In this document: positions 43,615 to 52,212 of the stretch, in pieces
Layout of the letters: every line of letters starts with the position of its first letter
Numbering within the stretch: position 1 is the stretch's first letter
Assembly (NCBI GenBank): GCA_045631905.1
Contig: JAZQVO010000004.1
Span: 1-56,801 of the forward strand
DNA: 56,801 nt
Reading direction: 5' to 3'
DNA from: HGM04593 sp045631905
Lineage (GTDB): Bacteria; Bacteroidota; Bacteroidia; Bacteroidales; Bacteroidaceae
The notes under the pieces: generated by a model
Database searches by the model: none
What the model was told of the DNA's origin: nothing
What the model saw: only the letters and a program-made list of their open reading frames with translations
Translations under genes and position numbers: made by a program

Positions 43615-44310
43615 ATGAAGATTGCTGTACTTACAGGTGCCGGCATGAGTGCCGAGAGTGGTTTAAGCACGTTCCGCGGTGGTAGCGGTTTGTGGGACGA
43701 GTATCCGGTTGAGGCGGTAGCTACGCCCGAGGGCTTTGCCATAAACCCCGAGCTTGTGTTGGAGTTTTATAACAAGCGTCGTGTCGAGTTATTGCATGTA
43801 GAGCCTAACGAGGGACACCGTCTGCTTGCTTCGCTCGAAAAGGAGCATGAGGTTACCATAATAACCCAGAATGTCGATAACCTGCACGAGCGTGCCGGCT
43901 CTACCAAGGTGATACACCTGCACGGAGAGCTCATGAAGGTTTGCTCTTCGCGTGCTCCCGAGGATCTGCGCTATGTGCGCACGCTGCAACCCGAAGCACC
44001 CGTGATAAAGATGGGCGACCTTGCGGCCGACGGCTCTCAGTTGCGTCCGTTTATAGTGTGGTTTGGTGAGAGTGTGCCTCTTATGGGCGATGCCATAAAT
44101 GCTATAAGAGGTATCGACATATTTCTTATAATAGGCACGTCGCTCAATGTCTACCCTGCAGCCGGGCTTTTGAACTATGTAGCTCCCGGTGTTCCCGTGT
44201 ATCTTATAGACCCTAATGATGTAAATCTCTCACCCGGTGCGGCGGTAAACCACATACGTAAAGGTGCATCGGAGGGTATGCGCGATTTTATATCGTTGTG
44301 TAAGTTGTAG
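43615..44310 (+). CDS. cobB: Sir2-family NAD-dependent deacylase without zinc cysteines
   Basis: A 231-residue sirtuin that removes acyl groups from lysines using NAD. NAD-binding GAGMSAESGLSTFRGG (8-23), TQNVDNLHERAGS (84-96), the catalytic His103 in VIHLHGEL, and GTSLNVYPAAGLLNYV are all present. The structural zinc site is missing: of the usual two CxxC pairs only Cys110 remains (GELMKVCSSR), and the following zinc ribbon is shortened. The Arg/Tyr-type acyl pocket seen in class III enzymes is not fully legible. Activity is still likely because the catalytic core is intact. It follows the Sus terminator closely, with rubredoxin downstream on the same strand. Confidence 0.9.
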   Translation: MKIAVLTGAGMSAESGLSTFRGGSGLWDEYPVEAVATPEGFAINPELVLEFYNKRRVELLHVEPNEGHRLLASLEKEHEVTIITQNVDNLHERAGSTKVIHLHGELMKVCSSRAPEDLRYVRTLQPEAPVIKMGDLAADGSQLRPFIVWFGESVPLMGDAINAIRGIDIFLIIGTSLNVYPAAGLLNYVAPGVPVYLIDPNDVNLSPGAAVNHIRKGASEGMRDFISLCKL

Positions 44311-44381
44311 CATTAAAGGATTTTGTGCGCTTGAACAAGCTGTTTGTGATATTTGTTTAACAATATAAAAAGAGATAGTTT

Positions 44382-44546
44382 ATGAAAAAGTATTATTGCA
44401 CAGTGTGTCAGTGGGAATATAACCCTGAGATAGGTGACCCTGAACAGGGTATTGAGCCCGGTGTGGCATTTGAGAATCTTCCCGAAGATTGGGTGTGTCC
44501 TCTATGTGGTGTGGGTAAAGATGAGTTTGCCCCCGTCGAGGAGTAA
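44382..44546 (+). CDS. Rubredoxin
   Basis: A 54-residue iron-sulfur electron carrier, complete from ATG at 44382 to TAA at 44544-44546. One Fe is bound by four cysteines: Cys6 and Cys9 (YYCTVCQWEYNPE) and Cys39 and Cys42 (DWVCPLCGVGKDEF). The segment GDPEQGIEPGVAFENLPEDW matches the rubredoxin core almost perfectly. The normally conserved CGY after the first pair is CQW here. It lies 71 bp after cobB. In anaerobes rubredoxins serve oxygen and peroxide detoxification (rubrerythrin, superoxide reductase); no partner gene is nearby, so the partner is unknown. Confidence 0.95.
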   Translation: MKKYYCTVCQWEYNPEIGDPEQGIEPGVAFENLPEDWVCPLCGVGKDEFAPVEE

Positions 44547-44568
44547 TTGTAGGTTCTGTATGTTATTT

Positions 44569-44602
44569 AGAAGCGTCTCAAAACAGGTTTAGAGACGCTT
44601 CT
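44569..44602. terminator. Convergent terminator between rubredoxin and ygiQ
   Basis: AGAAGCGTCTC (44569-44579) pairs with GAGACGCTTCT (44592-44602) across a 12-base loop. It lies in the short gap between the plus-strand rubredoxin and the minus-strand radical SAM gene and can serve both. Confidence 0.75.
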
Positions 44603-44621
44603 AATAGTATATATGTGTTTC

Positions 44622-46478
44622 TTATAGCCCGAGCTTTTTCAACAGGTCTACGCGCCCGAGACGGCGCAGTATCTGGGTTATCTCGCGTCTCTCTTCGGGC
44701 TTGTACCAGAAGAAAAAACGGCGTTGGGCCTCTTTGTCGCGCATGGAACGTGCAACATATACCTTCTCTCCCGTTTCGGGGTTAATGCCCGTGTAGTACA
44801 TCTCTGTTGCCATGGTCATGGGGGTGGGGGTGAAGTCCTGCACCTGCTCCAGATGGAAGTTCAGTTGCTTGGTCTCTGCCGCAAGCTCGGCCATGCTTTC
44901 TATGGTACTGCCTGGGTGACTGCTTATGAAGTAGGGGATAAGCTGTTGTTTGAGGTTGTATTTGTTGTTTATCCTGTCGAATATCTTTTTGAAGTCGTGA
45001 AACTGCTTGAACGGTGGTTTGCGCATGAGGCGTAGCACTGCGTCGGCAGTGTGTTCGGGTGCAACCTTCAAACGTCCGCTTACGTGGTTCTTTATGAGCT
45101 CTTCGGTGTATTTGTCTGTGGTGCTGTCGAGCTCTTTGTTACCGCTACGGTGTAGCAACATGTCGTATCGTACACCGCTGCCTATGAAGCTCTTTTTTAT
45201 TTGTGGCAGGGCATCAACCTCTTTGTAGAGGTCGAGCAGTGCGCTGTGGTCTATGTTTATGTTGGGGCATATTTTGGGCTGAATGCACGATGGGCGCGAA
45301 CACTTGCTACATAGGTCGGGGTTTTTGCCACGCATCATATACATGTTGGCCGAGGGGCCTCCAAGGTCGGACAGGTAGCCTTTAAAGTCGGGCATTGAGG
45401 CGATGGCTTGAATTTCGCGCATTATGCTCTCCTTGCTTCTGTTGGTTATGAACTTGCCTTGGTGGGCCGATATTGTGCAGAAGGCGCACCCTCCGAAACA
45501 GCCTCGGTGGATATTTACAGAGAATTTTATCATGTCGTATGCCGGTATGCGCTTGCCGTTGTATTTGGGGTGGGGCAGGCGTGTGTAGGGCAGGTCGAAA
45601 CTGTGGTCGAGCTGTTCGGTTGTCATTGTGGGGAAGGGAGGGTTTATTACAACAACCCCTTCGTCGTACTCTTGCAACAGGCGTTTGGCGTTCACCTTGT
45701 TCGACTCTTTTTCTATCGAGAGGAAGTTTTCGGCCTGTTTCTCCTTGCTTTTAAGGCAGGTATTGTGTGGTGCAAGTATTTTGTCGTTATTATTATCTGT
45801 GGTCACCTCGTTTTTGTTTGCGAGGTAGCCTGTTTGTCTTATCTCTTTTGTAATCTCTCTTGCCTGTTTCGATGTTATGTATTCACCGCCTTCCTTTTCG
45901 AGCTTATCCTTCATGGCGCGTACAAGGGCTATTATGGGGAGTTCTCCCATACCATATACTAGTATGTCGGCGAGGCTGTCGATGAGGATACTTTTTTTGA
46001 GGCTGTCCTGCCAATAGTCGTAGTGTGTGAAACGGCGCATGGAGGCCTCTATGCCTCCTATTACAATTGCCGAGTCGGGGAAGAGCTTGCGTAGTGCGGT
46101 AGAATATACGGTTGTGGCATATTCGGGGCGCATGCTATGCTTGCCGTTTGGCGAGTAGGCGTCCTCGGAGCGGAAGCGTTTGGCGGCGGTGTATTTGTTC
46201 ACCATGGAGTCCATGCAACCTGCCGATATTCCGAAGAAGAGCCTTGGACGGCCCATCTTCTTGAAGTCGCGCAGGTCGTCTTGCCAGTTTGGTTGTGGAA
46301 CGATGGCTACGCGCAACCCTTCGGCTTCGAGCAGACGGCCTATTACGGCCGCGCCAAACGAGGGGTGGTCGATGTAGGCGTCACCGCTGAATATCACCAC
46401 GTCCATCTCGCTCCACCCGCGCATCTCGGCCTCTTTGCGTGTGGTGGGTAACCAGTCGCTCACTCTCCTTTCAGTCAT
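44622..46478 (-). CDS. ygiQ: YgiQ-family radical SAM protein
   Basis: A 618-residue member of the UPF0313/YgiQ radical SAM group. The N-terminal part resembles a cobalamin-binding fold (MDVVIFSGDAYIDHPSFGAA, FGISAGCMDSMVNKYT). The cluster-binding CxxxCxxC motif is in RGCFGGCAFCTISAHQGKF (about 320-340), followed by LGGPSANMYMMRGK and the cysteine-rich CSKCSRPSCIQPKICPN. The C-terminal part has KVAPEHTADAVLRLMRKP and HPGSTIESMAELA, as in other members. The reaction of this family is not established. It is the last gene of the minus-strand cluster and starts 8 bp inside the preceding small gene. Confidence 0.92.
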   Translation of the reverse strand: MTERRVSDWLPTTRKEAEMRGWSEMDVVIFSGDAYIDHPSFGAAVIGRLLEAEGLRVAIVPQPNWQDDLRDFKKMGRPRLFFGISAGCMDSMVNKYTAAKRFRSEDAYSPNGKHSMRPEYATTVYSTALRKLFPDSAIVIGGIEASMRRFTHYDYWQDSLKKSILIDSLADILVYGMGELPIIALVRAMKDKLEKEGGEYITSKQAREITKEIRQTGYLANKNEVTTDNNNDKILAPHNTCLKSKEKQAENFLSIEKESNKVNAKRLLQEYDEGVVVINPPFPTMTTEQLDHSFDLPYTRLPHPKYNGKRIPAYDMIKFSVNIHRGCFGGCAFCTISAHQGKFITNRSKESIMREIQAIASMPDFKGYLSDLGGPSANMYMMRGKNPDLCSKCSRPSCIQPKICPNINIDHSALLDLYKEVDALPQIKKSFIGSGVRYDMLLHRSGNKELDSTTDKYTEELIKNHVSGRLKVAPEHTADAVLRLMRKPPFKQFHDFKKIFDRINNKYNLKQQLIPYFISSHPGSTIESMAELAAETKQLNFHLEQVQDFTPTPMTMATEMYYTGINPETGEKVYVARSMRDKEAQRRFFFWYKPEERREITQILRRLGRVDLLKKLGL

Positions 46479-46797
46479 TCTGTTCGGGTTCTTCGGCTGT
46501 TATTGTTTGTGTGCTCTGCAACCACTCGTTGTAGCATAAGAGAAGGTTGGTGAGCCCAAGTGCTTTCATGTTCTCGTCGTAGAGTATCGAGCAGATGTCG
46601 AGCAGGTCTTTTGCGTTCATCTCTTGTGATGCGATGAGTGAGCGCACGGTGAGGCGCAATTTGGCAAGTGCGTCTTCATCTACTTTTCCCATGCTGTAGG
46701 TTATTCTGTCGAGCAGGGCATATTTTTTAAAAATCTGCAATTGTTCCTCGGTTACACTTATTGTTCTTGTTCCCGATGCGTTTGCGTTTATCTTCAT
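46471..46797 (-). CDS. Conserved-looking 108-residue protein, function unknown
   Basis: A small, acidic, mostly helical cytoplasmic protein (begins MKINANASGTRTISVTEEQL). No signal peptide or known motif was recognised. A short beta start is followed by helices QIFKKYALLDRITYSMGKVD, LAKLRLTVRSLIASQEM and LLDICSILYDENMKALGLT. It overlaps the ygiQ start by 8 bp and lies 79 bp after tsaE, so it is translated with ygiQ. The ATG at 46797 is preceded by no strong ribosome site. The coupling to ygiQ is the only clue to its role. Confidence 0.7.
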   Translation of the reverse strand: MKINANASGTRTISVTEEQLQIFKKYALLDRITYSMGKVDEDALAKLRLTVRSLIASQEMNAKDLLDICSILYDENMKALGLTNLLLCYNEWLQSTQTITAEEPEQND

Positions 46798-46876
46798 ATT
46801 ATAGTTGTGTTTTGTTTAATCTGTATACAAAAATAGTGTTTTTCTTGTTTATCCCTTTGTGGCGGGGCATAAATAA

Positions 46877-47305
46877 TCATTGGGCAATGGTTTTTATGGT
46901 TCTTGTTCCGTCGCTCTCTTCGGTGATGGATACTTTTACGGTCTCTTCGGGTAGTAGTTCTTCTATGAGCTCGGGCCACTCTATGAAGCAGTAGGCGTTG
47001 CCGTAGAGGTACTCTTCGTATCCCATGTTGTACACCTCGGTAAGGGATTTTATTCTGTAAAAATCGAAGTGATATATGGTCTCTCCTTTGTTGCTTTCAT
47101 ATTCGTTTACTATTGCAAACGTGGGTGAGTTTATGGCATCTTCAACTCCCATGGCTTCGCAGACGCTTTTTATGAAGGTGGTTTTTCCTGCTCCCATACT
47201 GCCGTAGAATGCAAATATGCGGTGTGTGCACATAGCCTCTATAAAATGTTTGGCTGCTGTGGGGTACTCTTCGATGTTGTTTATTTTTATTATATGTTCG
47301 TTCAT
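46877..47305 (-). CDS. tsaE: tRNA t6A synthesis ATPase TsaE
   Basis: A 142-residue P-loop ATPase of the TsaB-TsaD-TsaE complex that makes t6A37 in ANN-decoding tRNAs. Walker A is FYGSMGAGKTTFIKS (about 34-47). SPTFAIVNEYES, IYHFDFYRIKSLTEVYNMGYEEYL and CFIEWPELIEELLPEE are the standard TsaE stretches; the Thr of SPTF and the Trp of EWPE are conserved in the family. Its start codon shares one base with the porX stop (TAATG), so it is translated after PorX. Confidence 0.95.
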   Translation of the reverse strand: MNEHIIKINNIEEYPTAAKHFIEAMCTHRIFAFYGSMGAGKTTFIKSVCEAMGVEDAINSPTFAIVNEYESNKGETIYHFDFYRIKSLTEVYNMGYEEYLYGNAYCFIEWPELIEELLPEETVKVSITEESDGTRTIKTIAQ

Positions 47306-48858
47306 TATTGTTTGCTTTTGGGTTGTAGTTTAATTAATGGTACAAGCATCTCTTCGAGCGATATTCCTCCATGCTGGAAGGTGTCCTTGTAGTATTGTAC
47401 GTAGTAGTTGTAGTTGTTGGGGTAGGCAAAGAAGTTGCCTCCTGTCGCAAATATGTAGCTTGTGCTTATGTTGGGCTGTGGCAGGTATGCTTTTGCAGGC
47501 TCTTTTATCTCGAAAACCTCTTTGCTGTTGTAGTTAAGTGCCTTACCGAGCTTGTAGCGTAGGTTGGTGTTGGTGTTCTTGTCGCCGATGACTTTGGTGG
47601 GGGTGTCTACCTGTATACTGCCGTGGTCGGTGGTAATTATTACTGTGTAGTTGGCATCGGCAAGCTCTTTGAATAGTTTTTTTATTGCCGAGTGACGTAT
47701 CCACGAAAGGGTTATTGAGCGGTATGCCGCTTCGTTCGATGCAAGCTCGCGCACCATGAGCGACTCGGTGCGTGCGTGCGAGAGCATGTCGATGAAGTTT
47801 ATCACAAGTACGTTTATGTCGTTCTTGGAGAGGTTGTGCATGGTGTCGAGGTATTTTTCGGCAGCTACCGATGTGAGCACTTTGTTGTACGAGAAATTGT
47901 CTTTTCTGCGGTATCGTGCAATTTGTGTCTCGATGAGTGCCTCTTCGTTGAGGTTTTTGCCCTCTTCCTCCTCTTCGTCTACCCAATATTGCGGGAACAT
48001 CTCTTTTATTTGGCTGGGCATGAGGCCCGAGAAGATGGCGTTACGGGCATACTGGGTTGCGGTGGGCAGTATGCTTGTGTACATCTCTTCTGTGATGTTG
48101 AAGTCGCCACCTATCTCCTGGGCAAGTACTCTCCACTGGTCGTAACGGAAATTGTCAATTATAATGAAGAATACCTTTTCTTTTTTGTCGAGCAGGGGGA
48201 AGATGCGTTCGCGAAAGAGGTCGTTGCTCATCATGGGGCGTTCGGGGCGTTCGGCTCCCATCCATCGCATGTAGTTTTTTTTCACAAACCTGCCGAACAT
48301 GTTGTTTGCCTCCTCTTTTTGTGCTTTCAACATCTCCTGCATCTGTCCGTCGCCGTTTTCGAGCTCAAATTCCCAGTATATTATTTTGCGGTAGACCTCT
48401 TTCCACGCTTCTATGCTGTTGGCATCGCTTATCTGCATTGCCAGCTTGCCAAAATTTTGTTGGTAGGCGGTGTTGGCTTTCTCGGCTACAATATCATTTT
48501 TGTGTATATTCTTTTTCAGGGTAAGCAGAATCTGGCTTGGGTTCACGGGTTTTATAAGGTAGTCGGCTATTTTGGAGCCTATGGCCTCTTCCATGATGTC
48601 TTCCTCCTCGCTTTTGGTGACCATCACCACGGGGGTAGAGGGGGTTATCTCTTTTATCTGCACAAGTGTTTCGAGCCCGCTGAGACCGGGCATGTTTTCG
48701 TCGAGGAGAATGAGGTCGAATGGCTCGTTATTGCATGCTTCGATTGCATCGAGGCCGTTGGTAACTTTTGTTACCTCGTAATCTTTTGATTGTAGAAATA
48801 TGATGTGGGCGCTCAACAGCTCAATCTCGTCGTCGGCCCATAAAAGTCGGTATGCCAT
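47305..48858 (-). CDS. porX: PorX-type response regulator with PglZ phosphatase-like domain
   Basis: A 517-residue two-domain regulator. The receiver domain (1-120) has the acidic pair Asp9/Asp10, phospho-acceptor Asp53 (DLILLDENMPGLSG), MVTKS at 79-83 and Lys103 (LIKPVNP). The C-terminal PglZ domain (about 200-517) belongs to the alkaline phosphatase superfamily: FFIIIDNFRYDQWRVLAQEI, LPTATQYARNAIFSGLMPSQ, VINFIDMLSHAR and ITTDHGSIQV carry the expected metal-site Asp, Thr, Asp and His. In Porphyromonas PorX controls the type IX secretion system and hydrolyses cyclic oligonucleotides. It lies 3 bp after the PorW-like gene. No histidine kinase is encoded in the window. Confidence 0.9.
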   Translation of the reverse strand: MAYRLLWADDEIELLSAHIIFLQSKDYEVTKVTNGLDAIEACNNEPFDLILLDENMPGLSGLETLVQIKEITPSTPVVMVTKSEEEDIMEEAIGSKIADYLIKPVNPSQILLTLKKNIHKNDIVAEKANTAYQQNFGKLAMQISDANSIEAWKEVYRKIIYWEFELENGDGQMQEMLKAQKEEANNMFGRFVKKNYMRWMGAERPERPMMSNDLFRERIFPLLDKKEKVFFIIIDNFRYDQWRVLAQEIGGDFNITEEMYTSILPTATQYARNAIFSGLMPSQIKEMFPQYWVDEEEEEGKNLNEEALIETQIARYRRKDNFSYNKVLTSVAAEKYLDTMHNLSKNDINVLVINFIDMLSHARTESLMVRELASNEAAYRSITLSWIRHSAIKKLFKELADANYTVIITTDHGSIQVDTPTKVIGDKNTNTNLRYKLGKALNYNSKEVFEIKEPAKAYLPQPNISTSYIFATGGNFFAYPNNYNYYVQYYKDTFQHGGISLEEMLVPLIKLQPKSKQ

Positions 48859-48861
48859 AGT

Positions 48862-51735
48862 TTAATTGTTCTCTTTTTGGTTGTTTTCCGGGGTTTGCTC
48901 CTCTTCTTCTCCATAGTCGGGCTCGTCGAGGGTGTAACCGTCAATATCAGGTTCGGGGATATTGAGGAAGTTTTCTTCGTAGAATCTTTCGTAATCTCTG
49001 AAACTGTAATATTGTAATAACAAATCGAGGTTGTTTTTTGATATTATGTATGCGTTGATGCCTTCGAGTATTTTTGCCATCTCGCCACTCTCGTACAGGC
49101 GTTTGCGGTAGAGGTATGCTTCGTCGAAGTTGAGGAACTCTTTTACTTGGAACATGGTTATGTGTTCCAAGTTGCTAAACTCCATTATGAAGTTGCGCAC
49201 CATGTAGCGCGAGAAGTTGTGGCGTGCCATCTCAAAGAGCAGACGTTTTTCGTCGAGCGAGTCTTTGGGGAAGGCGAGGACAAAGTAGTAGGGGCCTCCT
49301 CTCTCGTTGCTGAATGTCGGCAGGCTGTCGGTGTTGCCTGTGATGGTGCCGTCGCCCTTTCGGTCCCAGATGGAGAGTGATATTCCGCTACGCAACAGTC
49401 GTCCTTGTTCTATGCCTGTGCTCACACCGCTTGCGAAGGTGCTTACGCTGTCGGCGCTATGCTCTTGTATGAGTGCTTTCAGTGTGGCGAGTGCTTCGTT
49501 CTGTTTCCCGCCATATAGTTTTGCCATGGCATCTATGAACATAAATCGTGCTCTGTGTTTGCCTTCGGGGTAACGCTCTTGTGCTGTGGTGTTTTCTTTT
49601 TCAACGGCCGAGTATTCCATCTTGGTGTAGTGGTTGTATGCCTTTACATACATGGAGTCTTCGTTGTGCTTGCGTGTTGCGGCGCTCTCGAAGAAGCCTG
49701 CCTTTTGTATCTGTGCAGATAGCTCGTTGTCGGGGTAGTTGGTGAGCAACAGGTTTTTGTAGTGCTCGGCTTTCTCGGGTTCGTCCCAACGTGAGCAGGC
49801 TAGGAAGAGGTGGTAGTATACCTCGGCCATCTTGTTATATTCGGGGTAGTTGTTTACTACTCTTTCCAAATATTTGAGTGTCAGCTCTTTGTCGCCTGCC
49901 TTGTCTTTTAATACCACGCCCGAGTTGTATAGGGCCTCTTGCAGGGCTGTGTGTGCCTCTTGCCTCTTTTCGTCGGTTGTGGGTATTTGTGCAAGGTAAT
50001 ATTCGCGTGTTGTGGGGTCGCTGGGCACCGTGTCTTTGGCTACTTTTCTGTTACGTCCTCTTTGGGGCTGTCTTGTTTGTGCAACGCTGTCGGTGGTGTT
50101 GCCGGCTATGCTGTCGGTAAAGGCTTCGTCGACGGGCTCTTCGTCGTTCTCGGCTATGCTGTCGTTGGCGTTGCTCATTATAACTCCGTTGCTCAGTCGC
50201 CAGAAGTCTTTAAGCTCTCGGCTGTTCCATGTGCGGGCAAAGGAGCGTATACCTTTCGATACCATAGGTGGGTTGTAGAAGTACCAGTTTCCCTCTGTGT
50301 CGGGGGTGGTTTGTGCCATGTCCGATGCGGTGCTTGCGGCCATCAGCTCGTCGGCTTTCTCGCGTTTCTGTCTCTTTTCGAGTTTTTTCTCCTCTTTTGC
50401 TTTCTCTTTTGCCTCTTTAATAAGCTCGTCAATTATGGGTAGTAGTTTTTCTTGGGGTAGAGTGGCCCAGTAGAGTAGTTCGCTCTGTTTCTCTACCACC
50501 TCGGAGTGTTTTGCAAGCTCTTGCAGAACCTCGTCTCTAAATTCTATCTCTTCTCTTTCGGGTGTCTCTTCGCCAAGTAGCTGTTTGGCTTTTTCGTAAT
50601 TGTTCTTTGCTTTTGAGAATTTTTCCTGCTCCCAATAGATTTTTCCAAGGGCAAGGTGTAACATACCGCTGCCGTAGCCTGTGCCATCGCCTTCGGTGAG
50701 CCCCTTCTCATAGGCTTTTGTTGCTTCGAGGGTGTCTTTGTGGTTTATGTGCACGTTGCCTATGGCATAGTATATTTGTGACAGGTAGTTTTTGTTCTTC
50801 GAGTTACGCGCCATGCGGTTCAGTTTGCGGAGTATGCTCTTTTTGTTTTCGTTTGTGAGGCTCTCTGTCTGGCGTATGCGTGCGTTGAACTCTAACTCGT
50901 ATTGCGGGTTCTTTGAAATTACTTTGCCGAAACTTTTGAAGGCCTCTTTGTTGTTGCCTGTCTTCTTGTGTAACAGCCCAAGCAGGTAGTACTCGCGTGC
51001 TTCGTCGAGCGATGTGTTGCCTTTGCGTTTTATGGCTTTTTCTACATGTGGTATGGCTTCGCTGTATCTCTGTTGTTTGATGAGGAGGTTGGCTTTGGCG
51101 CGTGCATACTCTTTCTCGAGCGAGGTGGGCAGGCTGTCGCGTTTTATACGGCTCAACAGGTCCTCGCTTTCGTAGTACCACTCCATCTCGGTGTAGCATT
51201 TTACAAGCTCGATGCGGGCTTTTGCCACTATGGTGGGGTTGTTTTCGTAGAGCCTTGATATGTAGATGTATGTACTTGCCGCCTCGGTAAATTCTCCTTT
51301 GTTAAAGTATGAGTCGGCCATGAGGAACCATGCTCTCCACAGGAAGGGGTTGAACTCCTTTTGTGCATAGAAGCGTTTTTGTTTCTCGCTCAGCTTTTTG
51401 CCTGTTGGTTTTTTGGGTTTTCTCTTTATTGAGTGGTTTTTTATTGCTTTTTGAGATTTTTCTATCGCTCTTTCGAAGTTGGGCTTGCCGGCCTCTCTTG
51501 TGGCTTTGTTGCTGTGCGTGAGCATGGGCAACAGCTCTATGTAGTTATCTTTGTGGTTGCTTGCTTGCAATTTAACGCCATCGTCGAACGCTTTTTTGCC
51601 GTTAAAGTAGGTGTTGTATCTTGCAAAAAAGGCATGATACATACGTGTCTTTTTGGTATTATTCTTCCTGCTCGAGCACGAGAAGAGCCCGAATATCATG
51701 AGCAGAATGGCGAGTGTGTGTATGTATCGTTTCAC
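48862..51735 (-). CDS. porW: PorW/SprE-like TPR lipoprotein
   Basis: A 957-residue outer membrane-type lipoprotein (lipobox IFGLFSC, Cys20). It opens with the family pattern KTRMYHAFFARYNTYFNGKK, then KRKPKKPTGKKLSEKQKRFY, and carries many TPR repeats (for example FTEAASTYIYISRLYENNPT, YYLLGLLHKKTGNNKEAFKS). A long charged helical linker follows, then a C-terminal region with FVLAFPKDSLDEKRLLFEMA and SNLEHITMFQVKEFLNFDEA. PorW/SprE is a type IX secretion component needed for PorX-linked function. The adjacency to porX supports the name, although no type IX substrate is visible in the window. It ends in an acidic tail. Confidence 0.85.
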   Translation of the reverse strand: MKRYIHTLAILLMIFGLFSCSSRKNNTKKTRMYHAFFARYNTYFNGKKAFDDGVKLQASNHKDNYIELLPMLTHSNKATREAGKPNFERAIEKSQKAIKNHSIKRKPKKPTGKKLSEKQKRFYAQKEFNPFLWRAWFLMADSYFNKGEFTEAASTYIYISRLYENNPTIVAKARIELVKCYTEMEWYYESEDLLSRIKRDSLPTSLEKEYARAKANLLIKQQRYSEAIPHVEKAIKRKGNTSLDEAREYYLLGLLHKKTGNNKEAFKSFGKVISKNPQYELEFNARIRQTESLTNENKKSILRKLNRMARNSKNKNYLSQIYYAIGNVHINHKDTLEATKAYEKGLTEGDGTGYGSGMLHLALGKIYWEQEKFSKAKNNYEKAKQLLGEETPEREEIEFRDEVLQELAKHSEVVEKQSELLYWATLPQEKLLPIIDELIKEAKEKAKEEKKLEKRQKREKADELMAASTASDMAQTTPDTEGNWYFYNPPMVSKGIRSFARTWNSRELKDFWRLSNGVIMSNANDSIAENDEEPVDEAFTDSIAGNTTDSVAQTRQPQRGRNRKVAKDTVPSDPTTREYYLAQIPTTDEKRQEAHTALQEALYNSGVVLKDKAGDKELTLKYLERVVNNYPEYNKMAEVYYHLFLACSRWDEPEKAEHYKNLLLTNYPDNELSAQIQKAGFFESAATRKHNEDSMYVKAYNHYTKMEYSAVEKENTTAQERYPEGKHRARFMFIDAMAKLYGGKQNEALATLKALIQEHSADSVSTFASGVSTGIEQGRLLRSGISLSIWDRKGDGTITGNTDSLPTFSNERGGPYYFVLAFPKDSLDEKRLLFEMARHNFSRYMVRNFIMEFSNLEHITMFQVKEFLNFDEAYLYRKRLYESGEMAKILEGINAYIISKNNLDLLLQYYSFRDYERFYEENFLNIPEPDIDGYTLDEPDYGEEEEQTPENNQKENN

Positions 51736-51775
51736 TTGTTTGTGTTTTATTATATATAACAGATAGCGGGTTGTT

Positions 51776-52156
51776 TTATTGTAGCATGAGCAGAATCTCG
51801 TCTTTTATTACTTGTGGTATCTCTATCCCTCGGGTTTGAAGGCATTTTACCCATGTATCGACCTCTTCGGTTTTCATGGTGTAGAGTACGTTGCGAAACT
51901 CCTCGATATCATTGTCGTTATATTCTTCCTGTTTTTTTCCTTTGTATGCGTCTAACTCTTCGTCGTCGAAATATAGGTTACTGTTGTCGAAACCTTTGTC
52001 GCATACCGCGTGACGACCACAGCATACCCCGTTCTCCCCTTCGTGGTGGTCGTGATGGTCCTCTTCAACAGGGCGGTTCTTATAAAACATTCTCAGCAAA
52101 AAGAAACCTGCGAGAATGAACAACATTATCAGCGATAGTACTATTGTTGTATTCAT
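51776..52156 (-). CDS. Small membrane-anchored His/Cys-rich protein
   Basis: A 126-residue protein with one N-terminal membrane helix (TTIVLSLIMLFILAGFFLL) followed by a basic stop, so most of it is probably cytoplasmic. Next comes a metal-binding-looking stretch (DHHDHHEGENGVCCGRHAVC, about 33-52) with several His and three Cys, resembling the Cys-rich tails of FeoB-associated proteins. A conserved-looking C-terminal domain includes DDEELDAYKGKKQEEYNDND and VLYTMKTEEVDTWVKCLQTR. Similar Bacteroidales proteins are sometimes labelled phospholipase without evidence; I do not adopt that. It lies 40 bp ahead of porW and is likely the first gene of the cluster, with its own promoter. Confidence 0.75.
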   Translation of the reverse strand: MNTTIVLSLIMLFILAGFFLLRMFYKNRPVEEDHHDHHEGENGVCCGRHAVCDKGFDNSNLYFDDEELDAYKGKKQEEYNDNDIEEFRNVLYTMKTEEVDTWVKCLQTRGIEIPQVIKDEILLMLQ

Positions 52157-52182
52157 AGTAATTAATTATATAATATATCTTA

Positions 52183-52212
52183 CAAAAATAACGTAAAGAG
52201 TGGGCAATTCAA
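52183..52212 (-). promoter_or_regulatory. Promoter of the porW-porX-tsaE cluster
   Basis: On the minus strand TTG (52212-52210) and TATTTTTG (52190-52183) are separated by 19 bases, matching the Bacteroidota promoter. Transcription would start near 52175, about 20 bases before the ATG at 52156. Confidence 0.75.

Noticed and set aside
47776..48789. A 337-codon open frame on the plus strand
   Set aside because: It is antisense to porX, which has a full receiver domain and PglZ motifs. The Val, Phe and Tyr-rich product has no recognisable domain.
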